From positions 3,846,016 to 3,910,015 of the forward strand of contig CP078014.1 of NCBI GenBank assembly GCA_020544565.1: 64,000 nucleotides of DNA, in the 5' to 3' direction. The stretch comes from Bradyrhizobiaceae bacterium. Its GTDB lineage: Bacteria; Pseudomonadota; Alphaproteobacteria; Rhizobiales; Xanthobacteraceae. A program made the translations under genes and the position numbers. A model generated the notes under the pieces. It searched no databases and was not told the origin of the DNA. It saw only the letters and a list, made by a program, of their open reading frames with translations. Below, piece by piece: positions 1 to 8,430 of this stretch (position 1 is its first letter; every line of letters begins with the position of its first letter).

Positions 1-476
1 TGTGCGATGAGGTGCCGACGATCCGCGCGATCAAGGACTGGACACAGATCGTTCCGCAGCACGAAAACCATGTGCGCATGCTGCAGTCGCGCTCGCGTCC
101 GGTGAACGTGCTGTCTACCAACAGCGCATGGCTGTTCAGTTCCCTGGTGCTTGGCTGCAATGGCCTTCTGTCCGGCAGCGGCAGCGTGATCGCGGACTTT
201 CAGGCTCAACTTTTCCGCGCCGTTCAGCGCAACGACCTGGCGGAAGCCCGTCGGCTCAACGACCGCATTCATCCGCTGGCGAGCGTGTTCTACAGCGATC
301 CCTTCGTGGACATGCACAACCGCATGAAGGAAGCGCTTGTTCTCCTTGGTCGTCTGCCGCGCGCGGTGGTCCGCCCGCCGCTGGTCAAGATCGGCGAGAG
401 TGAAATCGGTCGCATTCGAGATGCCCTTATCAAGGCCGGACTGCTCGACACTCAGGGAAAGCGAAAGGCGGCCTGA
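1..476 (+). CDS. DapA/NAL-family lyase, 3' part
   Basis: The reading frame is open to the left window edge, so the 5' end of the gene lies outside. The visible C-terminal ~158 residues match the dihydrodipicolinate synthase / N-acetylneuraminate lyase (TIM barrel, class I aldolase) family: the stretch around IRAIKD sits where the Schiff-base lysine is found, followed by the second-half pattern with LGCNGLLSGSGSV and a helical tail. Such enzymes cleave or form 2-oxo acids with pyruvate. It lies 80 bp upstream of a Liv-type transporter operon on the same strand and is probably the first visible catabolic gene of that module. True lysine biosynthetic DapA is unlikely in this context; the substrate is unknown. 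Confidence 0.8.
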   Translation, partial: CDEVPTIRAIKDWTQIVPQHENHVRMLQSRSRPVNVLSTNSAWLFSSLVLGCNGLLSGSGSVIADFQAQLFRAVQRNDLAEARRLNDRIHPLASVFYSDPFVDMHNRMKEALVLLGRLPRAVVRPPLVKIGESEIGRIRDALIKAGLLDTQGKRKAA

Positions 477-555
477 GCGGCTGTGACGCAAGACTTCTGA
501 ACTGACGTCAAGATCAGACACGAACCACACCATAATCGATCGGGAGAAAACGAAG

Positions 556-1758
556 ATGATGACGTACTGGAAGGCGTTGGCCGTGACGGCGGCATCCGCG
601 GCCGCTCTGCTGGCCGCGAGTGGAATCGGGGCGGTGGCAGAGGAAAAACCGCCGATCAAGATCGGCTTTGTCACGGAATTGACCGGGCCGTGGAGCTTTT
701 TCGGAACGAGTTGCGTCGCCGGGCTGAAATTCGGCGAGGAGCAGATCAACAAGCCCGGTAAGAGAAAGATCGAATTCGTTATCGCCGACAATCAGACCAA
801 TCCAGCGCAATCGGTCGCGGCGTCGCGCAGCCTCGATGTGCAGGACAAGGTGCTGGCGCTGAGCGGGCCGACCAGTTCCGATACGGGCCTTGCGGTGTAT
901 GGCTACGCCGAGCAGAACAAGGTGCCGTTCGTCGTTCCGGTGGCCGCGTTCCCGCAGCTCACCAAGCCGGGCACCCGCTATACCTTCCGTCTGGAGCCGA
1001 ACGCTGCGGGCTGGGGCTACGCCATCGCCAAGTTCGTCGAGAAGCAGAAGCCGGGCGGCAAGATCGCGCTGATCTACTCGGATTACGCGCTGATGCGCGC
1101 GATCACCGCCGGCCTCAAGTACCAGGCTCCGCTGTCGAAATTGAACATCGTCGCGGATATTGCCTTCCCGCAGGGGTCCAACGACGCGACGGTGCAGGCG
1201 GCGCAGGTGTTGGCGGCGCAGCCCGATTTTGTGGTCGTCATCGGAGCCGGCGGTTTCGACAACACTATCACTAACCAGTTGCTCGATATCGGCATCAAGC
1301 CGCAGCAGATCATTCACCCCTTCGGCATCACCACCCAGGTGATGAACTGGGGCAAGCGAAGCATCGGCTCCTACTACGGCACGTTCTTCGACTCCAACCT
1401 CGATACGCTGACGCCGGAAGGCAAGACATTCGTCAAGGACTTCACGGCGAAGTATGGCCGGCCGCCGTCCTACGGCGAGAACTTCTGCTTCGTGACGGCT
1501 CATGTCATCCGTGAAGTGCTCGACAAGAACCCGGAAGCCGCTGACGATCGCGAGAAGTTCCGTGATGCGATGTCGAAGCTGAAAACGAAGGAGACCACGT
1601 CGGACATTCCGATTGAGTTCGACAAGAACGGCGCGCGCAAGGAATACATCTACTTCATGCAGATGACCGATGTCGCCGACAAGTCCTACAAGGCGAAACA
1701 GGCGTTCTACGCGGAATGGGATCCGGAAGTGATCCCGGTCTACACGCTGGTGAAATAA
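556..1758 (+). CDS. Liv-type ABC transporter substrate-binding protein
   Basis: Periplasmic ligand receptor (Peripla_BP_6 / type I fold) of a branched-chain-amino-acid-family ABC importer. Residues 1 to about 29 form a signal peptide with a hydrophobic core and an AVAE-type cleavage region; the mature part starts with IKIGFVTELTGPWSFFG, the usual first strand and ligand loop. The length of 400 residues is normal. The ATG at 556 is preceded by GGGAGA at a workable distance. The gene leads a complete H-M-G-F set. A 9-bp perfect stem-loop lies directly behind the stop codon. Liv-family receptors bind amino acids, amides, aromatic acids or urea, so the ligand cannot be assigned. Confidence 0.93.
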   Translation: MMTYWKALAVTAASAAALLAASGIGAVAEEKPPIKIGFVTELTGPWSFFGTSCVAGLKFGEEQINKPGKRKIEFVIADNQTNPAQSVAASRSLDVQDKVLALSGPTSSDTGLAVYGYAEQNKVPFVVPVAAFPQLTKPGTRYTFRLEPNAAGWGYAIAKFVEKQKPGGKIALIYSDYALMRAITAGLKYQAPLSKLNIVADIAFPQGSNDATVQAAQVLAAQPDFVVVIGAGGFDNTITNQLLDIGIKPQQIIHPFGITTQVMNWGKRSIGSYYGTFFDSNLDTLTPEGKTFVKDFTAKYGRPPSYGENFCFVTAHVIREVLDKNPEAADDREKFRDAMSKLKTKETTSDIPIEFDKNGARKEYIYFMQMTDVADKSYKAKQAFYAEWDPEVIPVYTLVK

Positions 1759-1766
1759 CGCTGGCT

Positions 1767-1789
1767 GCCGCCGGACCTGTTCCGGCGGC
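1767..1789 (+). other. Stem-loop between binding protein and permease genes
   Basis: Perfect 9-bp inverted repeat GCCGCCGGA / TCCGGCGGC with a CCTGT loop, 8 bp after the binding-protein stop and about 10 bp before the ribosome-binding site of the next gene. There is no T-run, so it is more likely an mRNA-stabilising or partly terminating hairpin that keeps receptor output above permease output. Comparable stems follow two other binding-protein genes here (41165 and 45928). Confidence 0.6.
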
Positions 1790-1811
1790 CCATTCTGCCG
1801 AGGGGGTTCTT

Positions 1812-2693
1812 TTGTCCAACGCAAACTGGATTCTGTTTCTGTCGACGATCTCGACCGGACTGATCCTTGGATCGATCTTCTCGCTGGTGGCTGCCGGCGT
1901 GACCATCGTCTATGGCAGCATCTGGATGCCGAATGCGGCCAACGGTCAGTTCTTCCTGCTTGCTGCCTTGATCGGATGGACGTTGACGGTGAGTTGGGGC
2001 ATCCACCCCGCTGTCGCCGCGCTTCTCGTGATCGGCATCAGCGTGCCGGCCTCCTATGCGCTCGAATTGTTGCTGATCCGACGTTTCTATGACGTTCCGA
2101 ACCGCAACATTTCATATTTTGTGCTGAGCCTCGGCATCACGCAGATTCTCGCCGGTATCTTCTCTCTGACTTACGGGCAGTGGAGCGACCAGTTCCAGTT
2201 ACCGCCGCTGGTCTCGGGGATCACGATGATCGGTCCGTTCCCGATCGCGAACAACAGGCTCGCCGTTCTCGGTCTCGCCATTGCCATTCTCGCAGCCTTG
2301 TTCCTGCTCCTGCGCTATCATCGGTATGGCCGTGCCCTTCGTGCCGTGTTTCAGAACCGTGATGCAGCGGCGCTGCGCGGCGTCAACGTCAAGGCGAGTT
2401 ACAGCCTGTCCTTCGCGCTTGGCAACGCCGTGGTTTTCGCCGGCGGCATTCTGTTTGCCCTGGCCTATAGCTTCGATCTCACAGTTGCCTGGACCATGGC
2501 TATTACCGCCTTCGCCATCATGATCATCGGCGGCCCGGGTTCGGTGCTGGGAGCTGTTGTCATCGGAATGGTGTTTGGATTCACCCAGGCCATCGTCAGC
2601 GTCGTTGCCAGCCCCACCATCGCCGCCTTTTCCTATCTTGGGGCGATGCTGCTGATCCTTCTCTTCAAGCCTTCGGGGTTGTTCGCGAAATGA
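1812..2693 (+). CDS. livH: Liv-type ABC permease LivH
   Basis: Inner-membrane permease of the branched-chain amino acid type (BPD_transp_2), about 293 residues with eight or so hydrophobic segments. The TTG at 1812 is chosen because GAGGGGG lies 5 bp upstream; the longer open frame from 1716 would overlap the end of the binding-protein gene and the hairpin. The N-terminal NANWILFLSTISTGLILGS and the internal FQNRDAAALRGVN (the usual loop of EAA type) are typical. Its end overlaps the LivM start by 4 bp (ATGA), so the two are translationally coupled. Confidence 0.9.
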   Translation: MSNANWILFLSTISTGLILGSIFSLVAAGVTIVYGSIWMPNAANGQFFLLAALIGWTLTVSWGIHPAVAALLVIGISVPASYALELLLIRRFYDVPNRNISYFVLSLGITQILAGIFSLTYGQWSDQFQLPPLVSGITMIGPFPIANNRLAVLGLAIAILAALFLLLRYHRYGRALRAVFQNRDAAALRGVNVKASYSLSFALGNAVVFAGGILFALAYSFDLTVAWTMAITAFAIMIIGGPGSVLGAVVIGMVFGFTQAIVSVVASPTIAAFSYLGAMLLILLFKPSGLFAK

Positions 2694-3700
2694 CGCGCCC
2701 TTCGAGCACTGTCACGCCGCCCGGCGATTGGAAGACGGCTTTCGTGCCGCTCGGTATTTTCGCCGTGCTGGCTTTCGTCGTCCCCATCGTGTTGTCCGGC
2801 AATCGCTACTTCGCCTTCGTCGCCGGCGTCACGCTGATCCATATCCTGTGGGCCTCGGGGATGAACCTGTTGTACGGCTACACCGGCCTGATGCCGCTGA
2901 TGTTCGCCGGCATTGCTGGCATCAGTGCCTATTTCGCGGTGGATCTCACGTCCAGCGGCTGGTCGTACTGGGTTGCGCTGCCGGTCGGCGCGCTGGCCGC
3001 TTCGGTGGCCGGCACGGTTCTGGGGCTGCCGTCGCTGCGGTTGAAGGGATTCTACTTCACGCTATGTTCGCTGGTGATCCAGACGGTCATTACGCTCGGA
3101 TTTGTTTACTTTTCCGGCCTCACCAATGGCGATACCGGGATATCGCAAATTCCGCTGCCGGCGGTGCCGGGCGGCGGGACGATTTCGGCGGCATCCTTCG
3201 ATCTCGTTCTCGCGGCCGTCGCCGTGATCGGAGTTTTCGTGCTGATCGTGATCACCCGTTCCGCGCTCGGCAAACGGTTGATCGCCATCCGTGAGGATGA
3301 CGAACTGGCGGAGATGCTCGGTATCAATGTGACGCGCTACAAGATGACGGCGTTCTTCATCGGTTCCCTGTTTGCCGGTGTCGGTGGTGCACTATATGCG
3401 CCCTATATCGGTTTCATTTCGCCGCGTTCTTTCGATGTGCTGATCAGCATGAACATATGGTTGATGGTGGCGTTCGGCGGCCGGGGCACTATCTGGGGAC
3501 CTGTGATGGGCGCGATCATTCTGGCGCCGCTGTCGTTCCTCCTTCAGGAATACTACACGGTCAAGGACGTGATTTATGGGCTGCTTATCATCGCCGTCAT
3601 TGTCCTGATGCCGGGCGGCATTGCCAGCGGGTTCAAGCGTGCGAGGCGTCCTAGCGAGGTGATCGCGGTCGGTGCGACCGAGCAGGGAGGTGCGAAGTGA
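2690..3700 (+). CDS. livM: Liv-type ABC permease LivM
   Basis: Second membrane subunit of the same importer, 336 residues with about nine hydrophobic segments. The segment with IREDDELAEMLGINVTRYK is the conserved cytoplasmic loop that docks on the ATPases in LivM proteins. The start ATG overlaps the livH stop (ATGA) and the end overlaps the LivG GTG start by 4 bp, so the operon is tightly coupled. The charged C-terminal tail after about residue 310 is ordinary. Confidence 0.91.
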   Translation: MTRPSSTVTPPGDWKTAFVPLGIFAVLAFVVPIVLSGNRYFAFVAGVTLIHILWASGMNLLYGYTGLMPLMFAGIAGISAYFAVDLTSSGWSYWVALPVGALAASVAGTVLGLPSLRLKGFYFTLCSLVIQTVITLGFVYFSGLTNGDTGISQIPLPAVPGGGTISAASFDLVLAAVAVIGVFVLIVITRSALGKRLIAIREDDELAEMLGINVTRYKMTAFFIGSLFAGVGGALYAPYIGFISPRSFDVLISMNIWLMVAFGGRGTIWGPVMGAIILAPLSFLLQEYYTVKDVIYGLLIIAVIVLMPGGIASGFKRARRPSEVIAVGATEQGGAK

Positions 3701-4413
3701 CCGACATTCTCCTGGAGGCGCGCGGAGTCTCGAAACGGTTCGGTGGCGTCATCGCGCTCAAGGGAATCGATCTCGTTCAGCGCCGCGGCGAAGCGCTCGG
3801 CATGATCGGTCCCAACGGTTCAGGCAAGACGACGTTCGTGAACCTGATATCCGGCCATCTGAAGGGCAACAGCGGTTCGATCTGCTTCGACGGGCAGGCG
3901 ATCGCGGGCAAGCATCCCTATCAGATCGCACAGGCCGGCCTGACGCGAACTTATCAGGCGGTGCGTGTGTTCGGCGAACTGACGGTGCGCGAGAACATCA
4001 TGACCGCGCTCGTCGATGCTCCCCATGCGCTCGGGCAGCACGGCGTCGGCGAATTGGCGGACTGGCTGCGGATCGGGCATCGGTTCGATGCCCGCGCCGG
4101 ATCGCTCACGCTGCTGGAACAGCGCCAGGTCGAGCTTCTGATGCGGCTGGTGCAACAGCCGAAGCTGATGATGCTGGACGAGCCTGTGGGCGGCCTCTCA
4201 TCCGTGGAGGTCCGAACGATGATCGCGATTCTTGCCGAGCTCAAGCAGCGCTGCACGATCTTCGTGATTGAACACACCATGAAGGTGATCCGCGAGCTTG
4301 CCGACAAGGTTGTCGTTCTGCTGGCTGGTGAGAAACTTGCTGAAGGTCGACCGGCGGACGTGCTTGCAGACCAGCGCGTAATCGATCGTTATTTGGGAAA
4401 CATCGATGCTTGA
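3697..4413 (+). CDS. livG: Liv-type ABC ATPase LivG, divergent signature
   Basis: ATP-binding subunit of 238 residues. Walker A GPNGSGKT is at about residues 38-45 and Walker B with LMMLDEP about 153-159. The signature region reads SLTLLEQRQVELL, so it lacks the usual LSGGQ/LSYGEQ glycine. A related degenerate form occurs in a known LivG subgroup, so this is probably a functional variant rather than damage. GTG start overlapping livM by 4 bp; the end overlaps the livF start by 8 bp. It energises uptake together with LivF. Confidence 0.9.
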   Translation: MTDILLEARGVSKRFGGVIALKGIDLVQRRGEALGMIGPNGSGKTTFVNLISGHLKGNSGSICFDGQAIAGKHPYQIAQAGLTRTYQAVRVFGELTVRENIMTALVDAPHALGQHGVGELADWLRIGHRFDARAGSLTLLEQRQVELLMRLVQQPKLMMLDEPVGGLSSVEVRTMIAILAELKQRCTIFVIEHTMKVIRELADKVVVLLAGEKLAEGRPADVLADQRVIDRYLGNIDA

Positions 4414-5104
4414 AATCGCGAATCTGACGGTCCGCTATGGCGCATTTCTGGCGGTCGATCGCCTCACAATGAACGTGGGCGCCGGCGAGATCGTCGGTGT
4501 CGTCGGTCCGAACGGCGCGGGCAAATCATCCATCGTCAAGTCGGTGGGTGGGCTCGTCAAGCCGACGGCCGGTTCGATCACGCTGGATGGCCGGAATCTG
4601 CTCTCGGTACCGGTGCACGAACGGATCGAACTCGGGCTGTCGATTGTACCCGAGGGGCGGGGACTGTTTCCGCGCATGTCGGTGGAGGAGAACCTCATCA
4701 TCGCCGGCGATCCGCTGCGCGACAGGGTGCGCTCGGCGCGGAACATCGAGCGTTGTTTCGAGCTGTTTCCGATTCTCAAGGAGCGCCGCTGGCAAGCCGC
4801 TGGCACGCTTTCCGGCGGCCAGCAGCAGATGGTTGCGGTCTCCATGGGCTTGATGTCGGATCCGCGCCTGCTCGTGCTCGACGAACCGTCGCTCGGGCTG
4901 GCGCCCATCGTGATCGGCGAAATCGGCGCGGCCTTGCGTAAGCTGGGTGAAAGCGGGCTCACCGTCGCGCTGTTCGAGCAGAACGCCAAACTGACCTGCA
5001 ACGTCGCGGACCGGATCTATATCCTGGCGAGCGGCTGCGTGCAGCATCATGACAGGGCGGCGGATCTGATGACGAATCCGGAGATCCTTGACCATCTGAT
5101 GTGA
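4406..5104 (+). CDS. livF: Liv-type ABC ATPase LivF
   Basis: Second ATP-binding subunit, 232 residues. Walker A GPNGAGKS (about residues 35-42), signature LSGGQQQMVAV (about 135-145) and Walker B LLVLDEPSLGLAP are all intact, as expected for LivF. ATG at 4406 overlaps the end of livG. It is the last transport gene of this operon; a dehydrogenase follows after 54 bp on the same strand. One intact LivF signature paired with the degenerate LivG signature gives at least one canonical ATP site in the heterodimer. Confidence 0.92.
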   Translation: MLEIANLTVRYGAFLAVDRLTMNVGAGEIVGVVGPNGAGKSSIVKSVGGLVKPTAGSITLDGRNLLSVPVHERIELGLSIVPEGRGLFPRMSVEENLIIAGDPLRDRVRSARNIERCFELFPILKERRWQAAGTLSGGQQQMVAVSMGLMSDPRLLVLDEPSLGLAPIVIGEIGAALRKLGESGLTVALFEQNAKLTCNVADRIYILASGCVQHHDRAADLMTNPEILDHLM

Positions 5105-5158
5105 TGCGGGCCCGGTTGACCATTGTCTGCGGGGCACTCCGGAACAGTGAAGGGGAAG

Positions 5159-6049
5159 ATGATGAAAGTCGGTGTCGCCGGTCTCGGTCGCATGGGGCGA
5201 GCCATCGTCAAACGATTGCTGGACGTGGGTCATGACGTCACGGTCTGGAACAGGAGCCCGGGCAAGGCCGATGCACTGATGGCCGCCAGAGCCACCCTCG
5301 CCTCAAGCCCGAACGATCTCGCGCAACAGGTGGATGTCGTCCTGACAATTCTTACCGATGCGGCGGCTATTACGGACGTTTATGACGGCCCCTCAGGCCT
5401 TCTCGCGGGTGATGTCTCCGGCAAACTGTTCATTGACATGAGCACCGTCCGGCCGGACGACGAAATCGCGTTGGCGGGGAAGGTGACGGCTGGCAACGCC
5501 GCTTTCCTGGAATGTCCGGTGGGTGGAACTGTCGGCCCCGCGCTGAACGGCAAGCTTCTCGGTCTTGCCGGCGGCGATCCTGACGCATTTGCACGCGCGA
5601 AACCGATCCTCGATCAACTGTGCCGGCGCGTCGATCTTGTCGGTCCGGTCGGCGCCGGCGCCAGCATGAAGCTGGCCATCAACCTGCCGCTCGCGGTGTT
5701 CTGGCAGAGCTTCGGCGAAGCTTTCGCGCTATGCCGCCATCTCGATCTCGACCGGGATTTTCTCGTGGAGCTGTTTGCTGAGACGTCCGGCGCGCCGAAT
5801 GTACTGCGCGCGCGTGGCGGCGCCGTCGCTCTTGCGCTGCAATCGAAGGATCCTCAGTCCGCGACCTTCGATTGTGATTCAATGCGCAAGGATCTGCGGA
5901 CGATGGTAGCGGAAGCCAGATCGCGCGGATTCGGACTGCCGCTGGCCGAGAAGACCCTTGCTGTTTTCGATCAGGCGAGCAGGGAGGGGTGGGGCAACAG
6001 GGATTGCGTCGAATTGCCGGCGTTCTGGTCCGCCCCTCATCCGTCCTGA
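5159..6049 (+). CDS. 3-hydroxyisobutyrate dehydrogenase-family oxidoreductase
   Basis: NAD(P)-dependent beta-hydroxyacid dehydrogenase of about 296 residues. N-terminal Rossmann motif GVAGLGRMG is followed by the substrate-side segment FLECPVGGTVGPALNGKL (normally DAPVSGG) and the helix MKLAINLPLAV carrying the catalytic lysine position. The start at 5159 has AAGGGGAAG just upstream; an upstream frame from 5123 lacks support. Relatives oxidise 3-hydroxyisobutyrate, tartronate semialdehyde or similar hydroxy acids. It probably acts on the compound imported by the preceding transporter. Confidence 0.85.
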   Translation: MMKVGVAGLGRMGRAIVKRLLDVGHDVTVWNRSPGKADALMAARATLASSPNDLAQQVDVVLTILTDAAAITDVYDGPSGLLAGDVSGKLFIDMSTVRPDDEIALAGKVTAGNAAFLECPVGGTVGPALNGKLLGLAGGDPDAFARAKPILDQLCRRVDLVGPVGAGASMKLAINLPLAVFWQSFGEAFALCRHLDLDRDFLVELFAETSGAPNVLRARGGAVALALQSKDPQSATFDCDSMRKDLRTMVAEARSRGFGLPLAEKTLAVFDQASREGWGNRDCVELPAFWSAPHPS

Positions 6050-6061
6050 TCCCGCAAGCCG

Positions 6062-6964
6062 ATGGAAGACGCCATGCAGCCTGTTCCGACAATCGATGCT
6101 CATCACCATATCTGGCGTCTGCATGACCTGACATGGCTGTCCGGGCCTCAGGTCCCGCGCATCTTCGGCCCTTATGACGCCATCCGGCGTGACTATCCGA
6201 TCGAGGAATTTCGCGCCGACACGGCTGGCTGCGATATTGTCAAGTCGGTGTATGTCCAAACCAACTGGCCCGCCGGACAAAGCTACGACGAAGCGCGTTG
6301 GGTGCAGTCGGTAGCCGACGCCACCGGATGGCCGCATGCCAATGTGGCCCATGCCGATTTGTCCGATCCGGATTGCGGGGCGCTGATCAAGCGTCTGGCC
6401 GATCTACCGATCACGCGCGGGATCCGGCAGCAGCTCCACTGGCACGAAAATCCGCAATACCGCTTCGCGCCGCGCCCCGATGTGATGAACGACGCGGACT
6501 GGCGCCGCGGACTTGCGCATCTGGCAAAGTACAATCTCGTTTTCGAGATTCAGCTGTTCGCGAGCCAGATGCAGGACGGCGCGGCGCTGGCACGCGCCTT
6601 TCCCGATATTGTGTTCGTACTCGAACATGCCGGTATGCTTGAAGACATGTCGGAGCATGGCTGGAGGCAGTGGCGAGCGGGCATGCAGGCGCTTGCGGCA
6701 GAACCGAACATGCATGTGAAGCTATCCGGCCTTGGTACCTTCGTTCACGCCTGCCGTAGCGACGTGATGGAACCCATCATCAAGGAAACTGTCAGCATTT
6801 TCGGCGCCGGCCGATGCCTGTATGGCAGTAATTTTCCGATCGAGAAGCTGTGGACGGACTATACCTCATTGTATCGCACATTCCGTTCGGTGATCGGATA
6901 TCTCGGCGAGAGCGAACAAAGGGCCATCCTGCATGACAATGCAGCACGGCTTTATCGGATCTGA
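6062..6964 (+). CDS. Amidohydrolase-2 family (COG3618) hydrolase
   Basis: TIM-barrel metal hydrolase of the PF04909 type (lactonases, 2-pyrone-4,6-dicarboxylate hydrolase relatives), 300 residues. DAHHHIWRL near residues 13-21 supplies the HxH metal ligands; VLEHAGM carries the later histidine and LYGSNFPIEKLW is the C-terminal motif, where Asn stands in the DWP position as in many COG3618 proteins. Start at 6062 (or 6074). It lies 12 bp behind the dehydrogenase and is probably in the same transcription unit. A lactonase step after hydroxy-acid or sugar oxidation is a reasonable guess. Confidence 0.83.
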   Translation: MEDAMQPVPTIDAHHHIWRLHDLTWLSGPQVPRIFGPYDAIRRDYPIEEFRADTAGCDIVKSVYVQTNWPAGQSYDEARWVQSVADATGWPHANVAHADLSDPDCGALIKRLADLPITRGIRQQLHWHENPQYRFAPRPDVMNDADWRRGLAHLAKYNLVFEIQLFASQMQDGAALARAFPDIVFVLEHAGMLEDMSEHGWRQWRAGMQALAAEPNMHVKLSGLGTFVHACRSDVMEPIIKETVSIFGAGRCLYGSNFPIEKLWTDYTSLYRTFRSVIGYLGESEQRAILHDNAARLYRI

Positions 6965-7140
6965 CGTCACGACAGTCGTATCCGCGCGCATTGTCTTGTT
7001 TACGACAAGCCGCTCGACTGGCGTTATGTTGGACCAAGTTCGGGGTATTCGCGCCGCCCTTGAAGGTCGCAGGGCCTCTGTCTGGAAGCTGGTGCTGGAT
7101 GTTCAGTCCTGGAGTGTGGATGAATCAGTGAAGCTGATCC
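6965..7140. other. Intergenic stretch with no recognisable gene
   Basis: Between the amidohydrolase stop and the IS3 remnant I find no convincing coding frame, promoter or terminator. An open plus-strand frame running through it (6933-7430) overlaps the end of the hydrolase gene and has no family resemblance. Confidence 0.5.
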
Positions 7141-7370
7141 CACCTGATCGCCCTTTGGGCCGCCATCCTCATTCCGCCATCGATATACGTAACTTCCGTC
7201 ACGCCTATCGCTCGGACGGCATCTGCTGCCTGTCGCCCCTGCGCCATCAGCACATCAACCTGCCGCAGCTTCGCAACGATTTCTTCAGCCGTATGCCTCT
7301 TGGTTGCCATCGATCTTATCCCATCCGAGAAATATACTTCAGGGATGATCGCTTCAAAGGGGCATATCAT
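7141..7370 (-). pseudogene. IS3-family transposase orfA remnant
   Basis: On the minus strand an ATG at 7310 opens a typical IS3/IS511-type OrfA start: ATKRHTAEEIVAKLRQVDV, continuing to VRAIGVTEVTY, the HTH of OrfA. Just after EVTY one base is missing relative to the usual YYRWR; in the shifted frame the family sequence resumes as RWRNEDGGPKGDQV and then stops abruptly at 7141. OrfB and the right end are absent. The bases up to about 7370 look like the untranslated left end of the element. A dead insertion sequence scar at a module boundary. Confidence 0.8.
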
Positions 7371-7433
7371 CAGTCCCCGCCCTTCTTCATCAGGGCGTCT
7401 CGGGAAAATCTGATTTTCGGAGCAGGTTAGATT

Positions 7434-8336
7434 CTAGCCAATCGCAACGTCCGATGCACCGGCAAGATCGCAATGAACCAGCGTATTGCGCAGTTCGCCG
7501 AGCCCCGTCCCCCGAACCACAACCTGGTCGCCTTCCTTCAGGAACAACTGTGGTTCGCGCGCATTGCCGACACCGCTCGGCGTGCCCGTCAGAATAACGT
7601 CGCCAGGATGCAGCGTCATCCCGAACGACAGTTCGGCGATGAGTTCGTCGATGGGAAAGGCCATTTGGGCAACGACGGCGTCCTGGACCTTCAATCCGTT
7701 GACCTCGCACTGAAGTCGGACCCTGGGAATATCCAGCTCATCGGGCGTAACGATAAACGGTCCCAGTGGCATCGTGCCGTCGATGCTCTTGCCCTTGAGC
7801 CACTGTCCGCCATGCCGGCGCTGCAGGTCGCGCTGCGACACATCGTTGGCGAGACAATATCCAAACACATGCCGGAGGGCCTGCCCCCGGGGAATGCTGC
7901 GCCCCGCGGTGCCGATGACGACGGCAAGCTCGGCTTCATAGTCCCACTTCTGCGAAATCCGGCCGTCATAGGCGATCGGATCGTTGGGCCCGATGACCAC
8001 CGTGGGAGACTTGGAAAAGAAAGTCGGCGCCTTCGGCCGATCGACCTCCTGCCCCTCGCGCTTCCCGATGCCCTCCTCGAAATGATCCCAGTAGTTCCAG
8101 CCCGCGCACAGAACATCCCGCTGAAACCGCCGGATCGGCGCTGCAAATTCGACCTCGGCCAGTGCAATGCGCCGACACTCGTTCGACGCCGCCGCGACGG
8201 CCGCATCGCGCGCGCCGGGCTCCATCGCGATGAATGTCACAAGATCGGGGATGGACGCGGGAAGCAGAACCGCGTCGGTATCGGACAGAAGGCATGGGTG
8301 CTCGGCGCCCTTGAGGCGGATTGTGGCGAATTTCAT
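7434..8336 (-). CDS. Fumarylacetoacetate hydrolase-family protein
   Basis: FAH/2-hydroxyhepta-2,4-diene-1,7-dioate isomerase type enzyme, 300 residues. The metal-binding core DYEAELAVVIG (two Glu) is followed by GYCLANDVSQRDLQ (Asp) and the conserved LTGTPSGVG loop near the C-terminus. Family members hydrolyse or hydrate acylpyruvates and ring-cleavage products using Mg2+ or Mn2+. The ATG at 8336 (MKFATIRL) is the usual start and has AGGA upstream; the longer frame to 8378 adds residues not seen in the family. Last gene of the RidA-cupin-GntR-FAH row on this strand. Confidence 0.88.
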   Translation of the reverse strand: MKFATIRLKGAEHPCLLSDTDAVLLPASIPDLVTFIAMEPGARDAAVAAASNECRRIALAEVEFAAPIRRFQRDVLCAGWNYWDHFEEGIGKREGQEVDRPKAPTFFSKSPTVVIGPNDPIAYDGRISQKWDYEAELAVVIGTAGRSIPRGQALRHVFGYCLANDVSQRDLQRRHGGQWLKGKSIDGTMPLGPFIVTPDELDIPRVRLQCEVNGLKVQDAVVAQMAFPIDELIAELSFGMTLHPGDVILTGTPSGVGNAREPQLFLKEGDQVVVRGTGLGELRNTLVHCDLAGASDVAIG

Positions 8337-8398
8337 CGGTGGGATATCCTTTGCAATCGATGGCCGGGATTTCTGCACACGTGTCGCGTGGAAGGAAG

Positions 8399-8418
8399 TT
8401 GCGGGAATTCTTCCGCAA
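8399..8418. promoter_or_regulatory. Inverted repeat between GntR and FAH genes
   Basis: TTGCGG and CCGCAA arms (extending to 8 bp with one mismatch) around ATTC, 63 bp upstream of the FAH start. No T-run follows, so an operator or a weak stem is likelier than a terminator. Confidence 0.3.
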
Positions 8419-8430
8419 GCCGACGCATGG

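Noticed and set aside
503..6969. TGACGTCA octamer at 503 and 6962, apparently flanking the first module
   Set aside because: A further copy lies inside a gene at 5232, and one copy per 64 kb is expected by chance, so no flanking role is supported.
6933..7430. Open plus-strand frame of 165 codons
   Set aside because: Overlaps the amidohydrolase end and the antisense IS3 remnant and shows no protein-like pattern.
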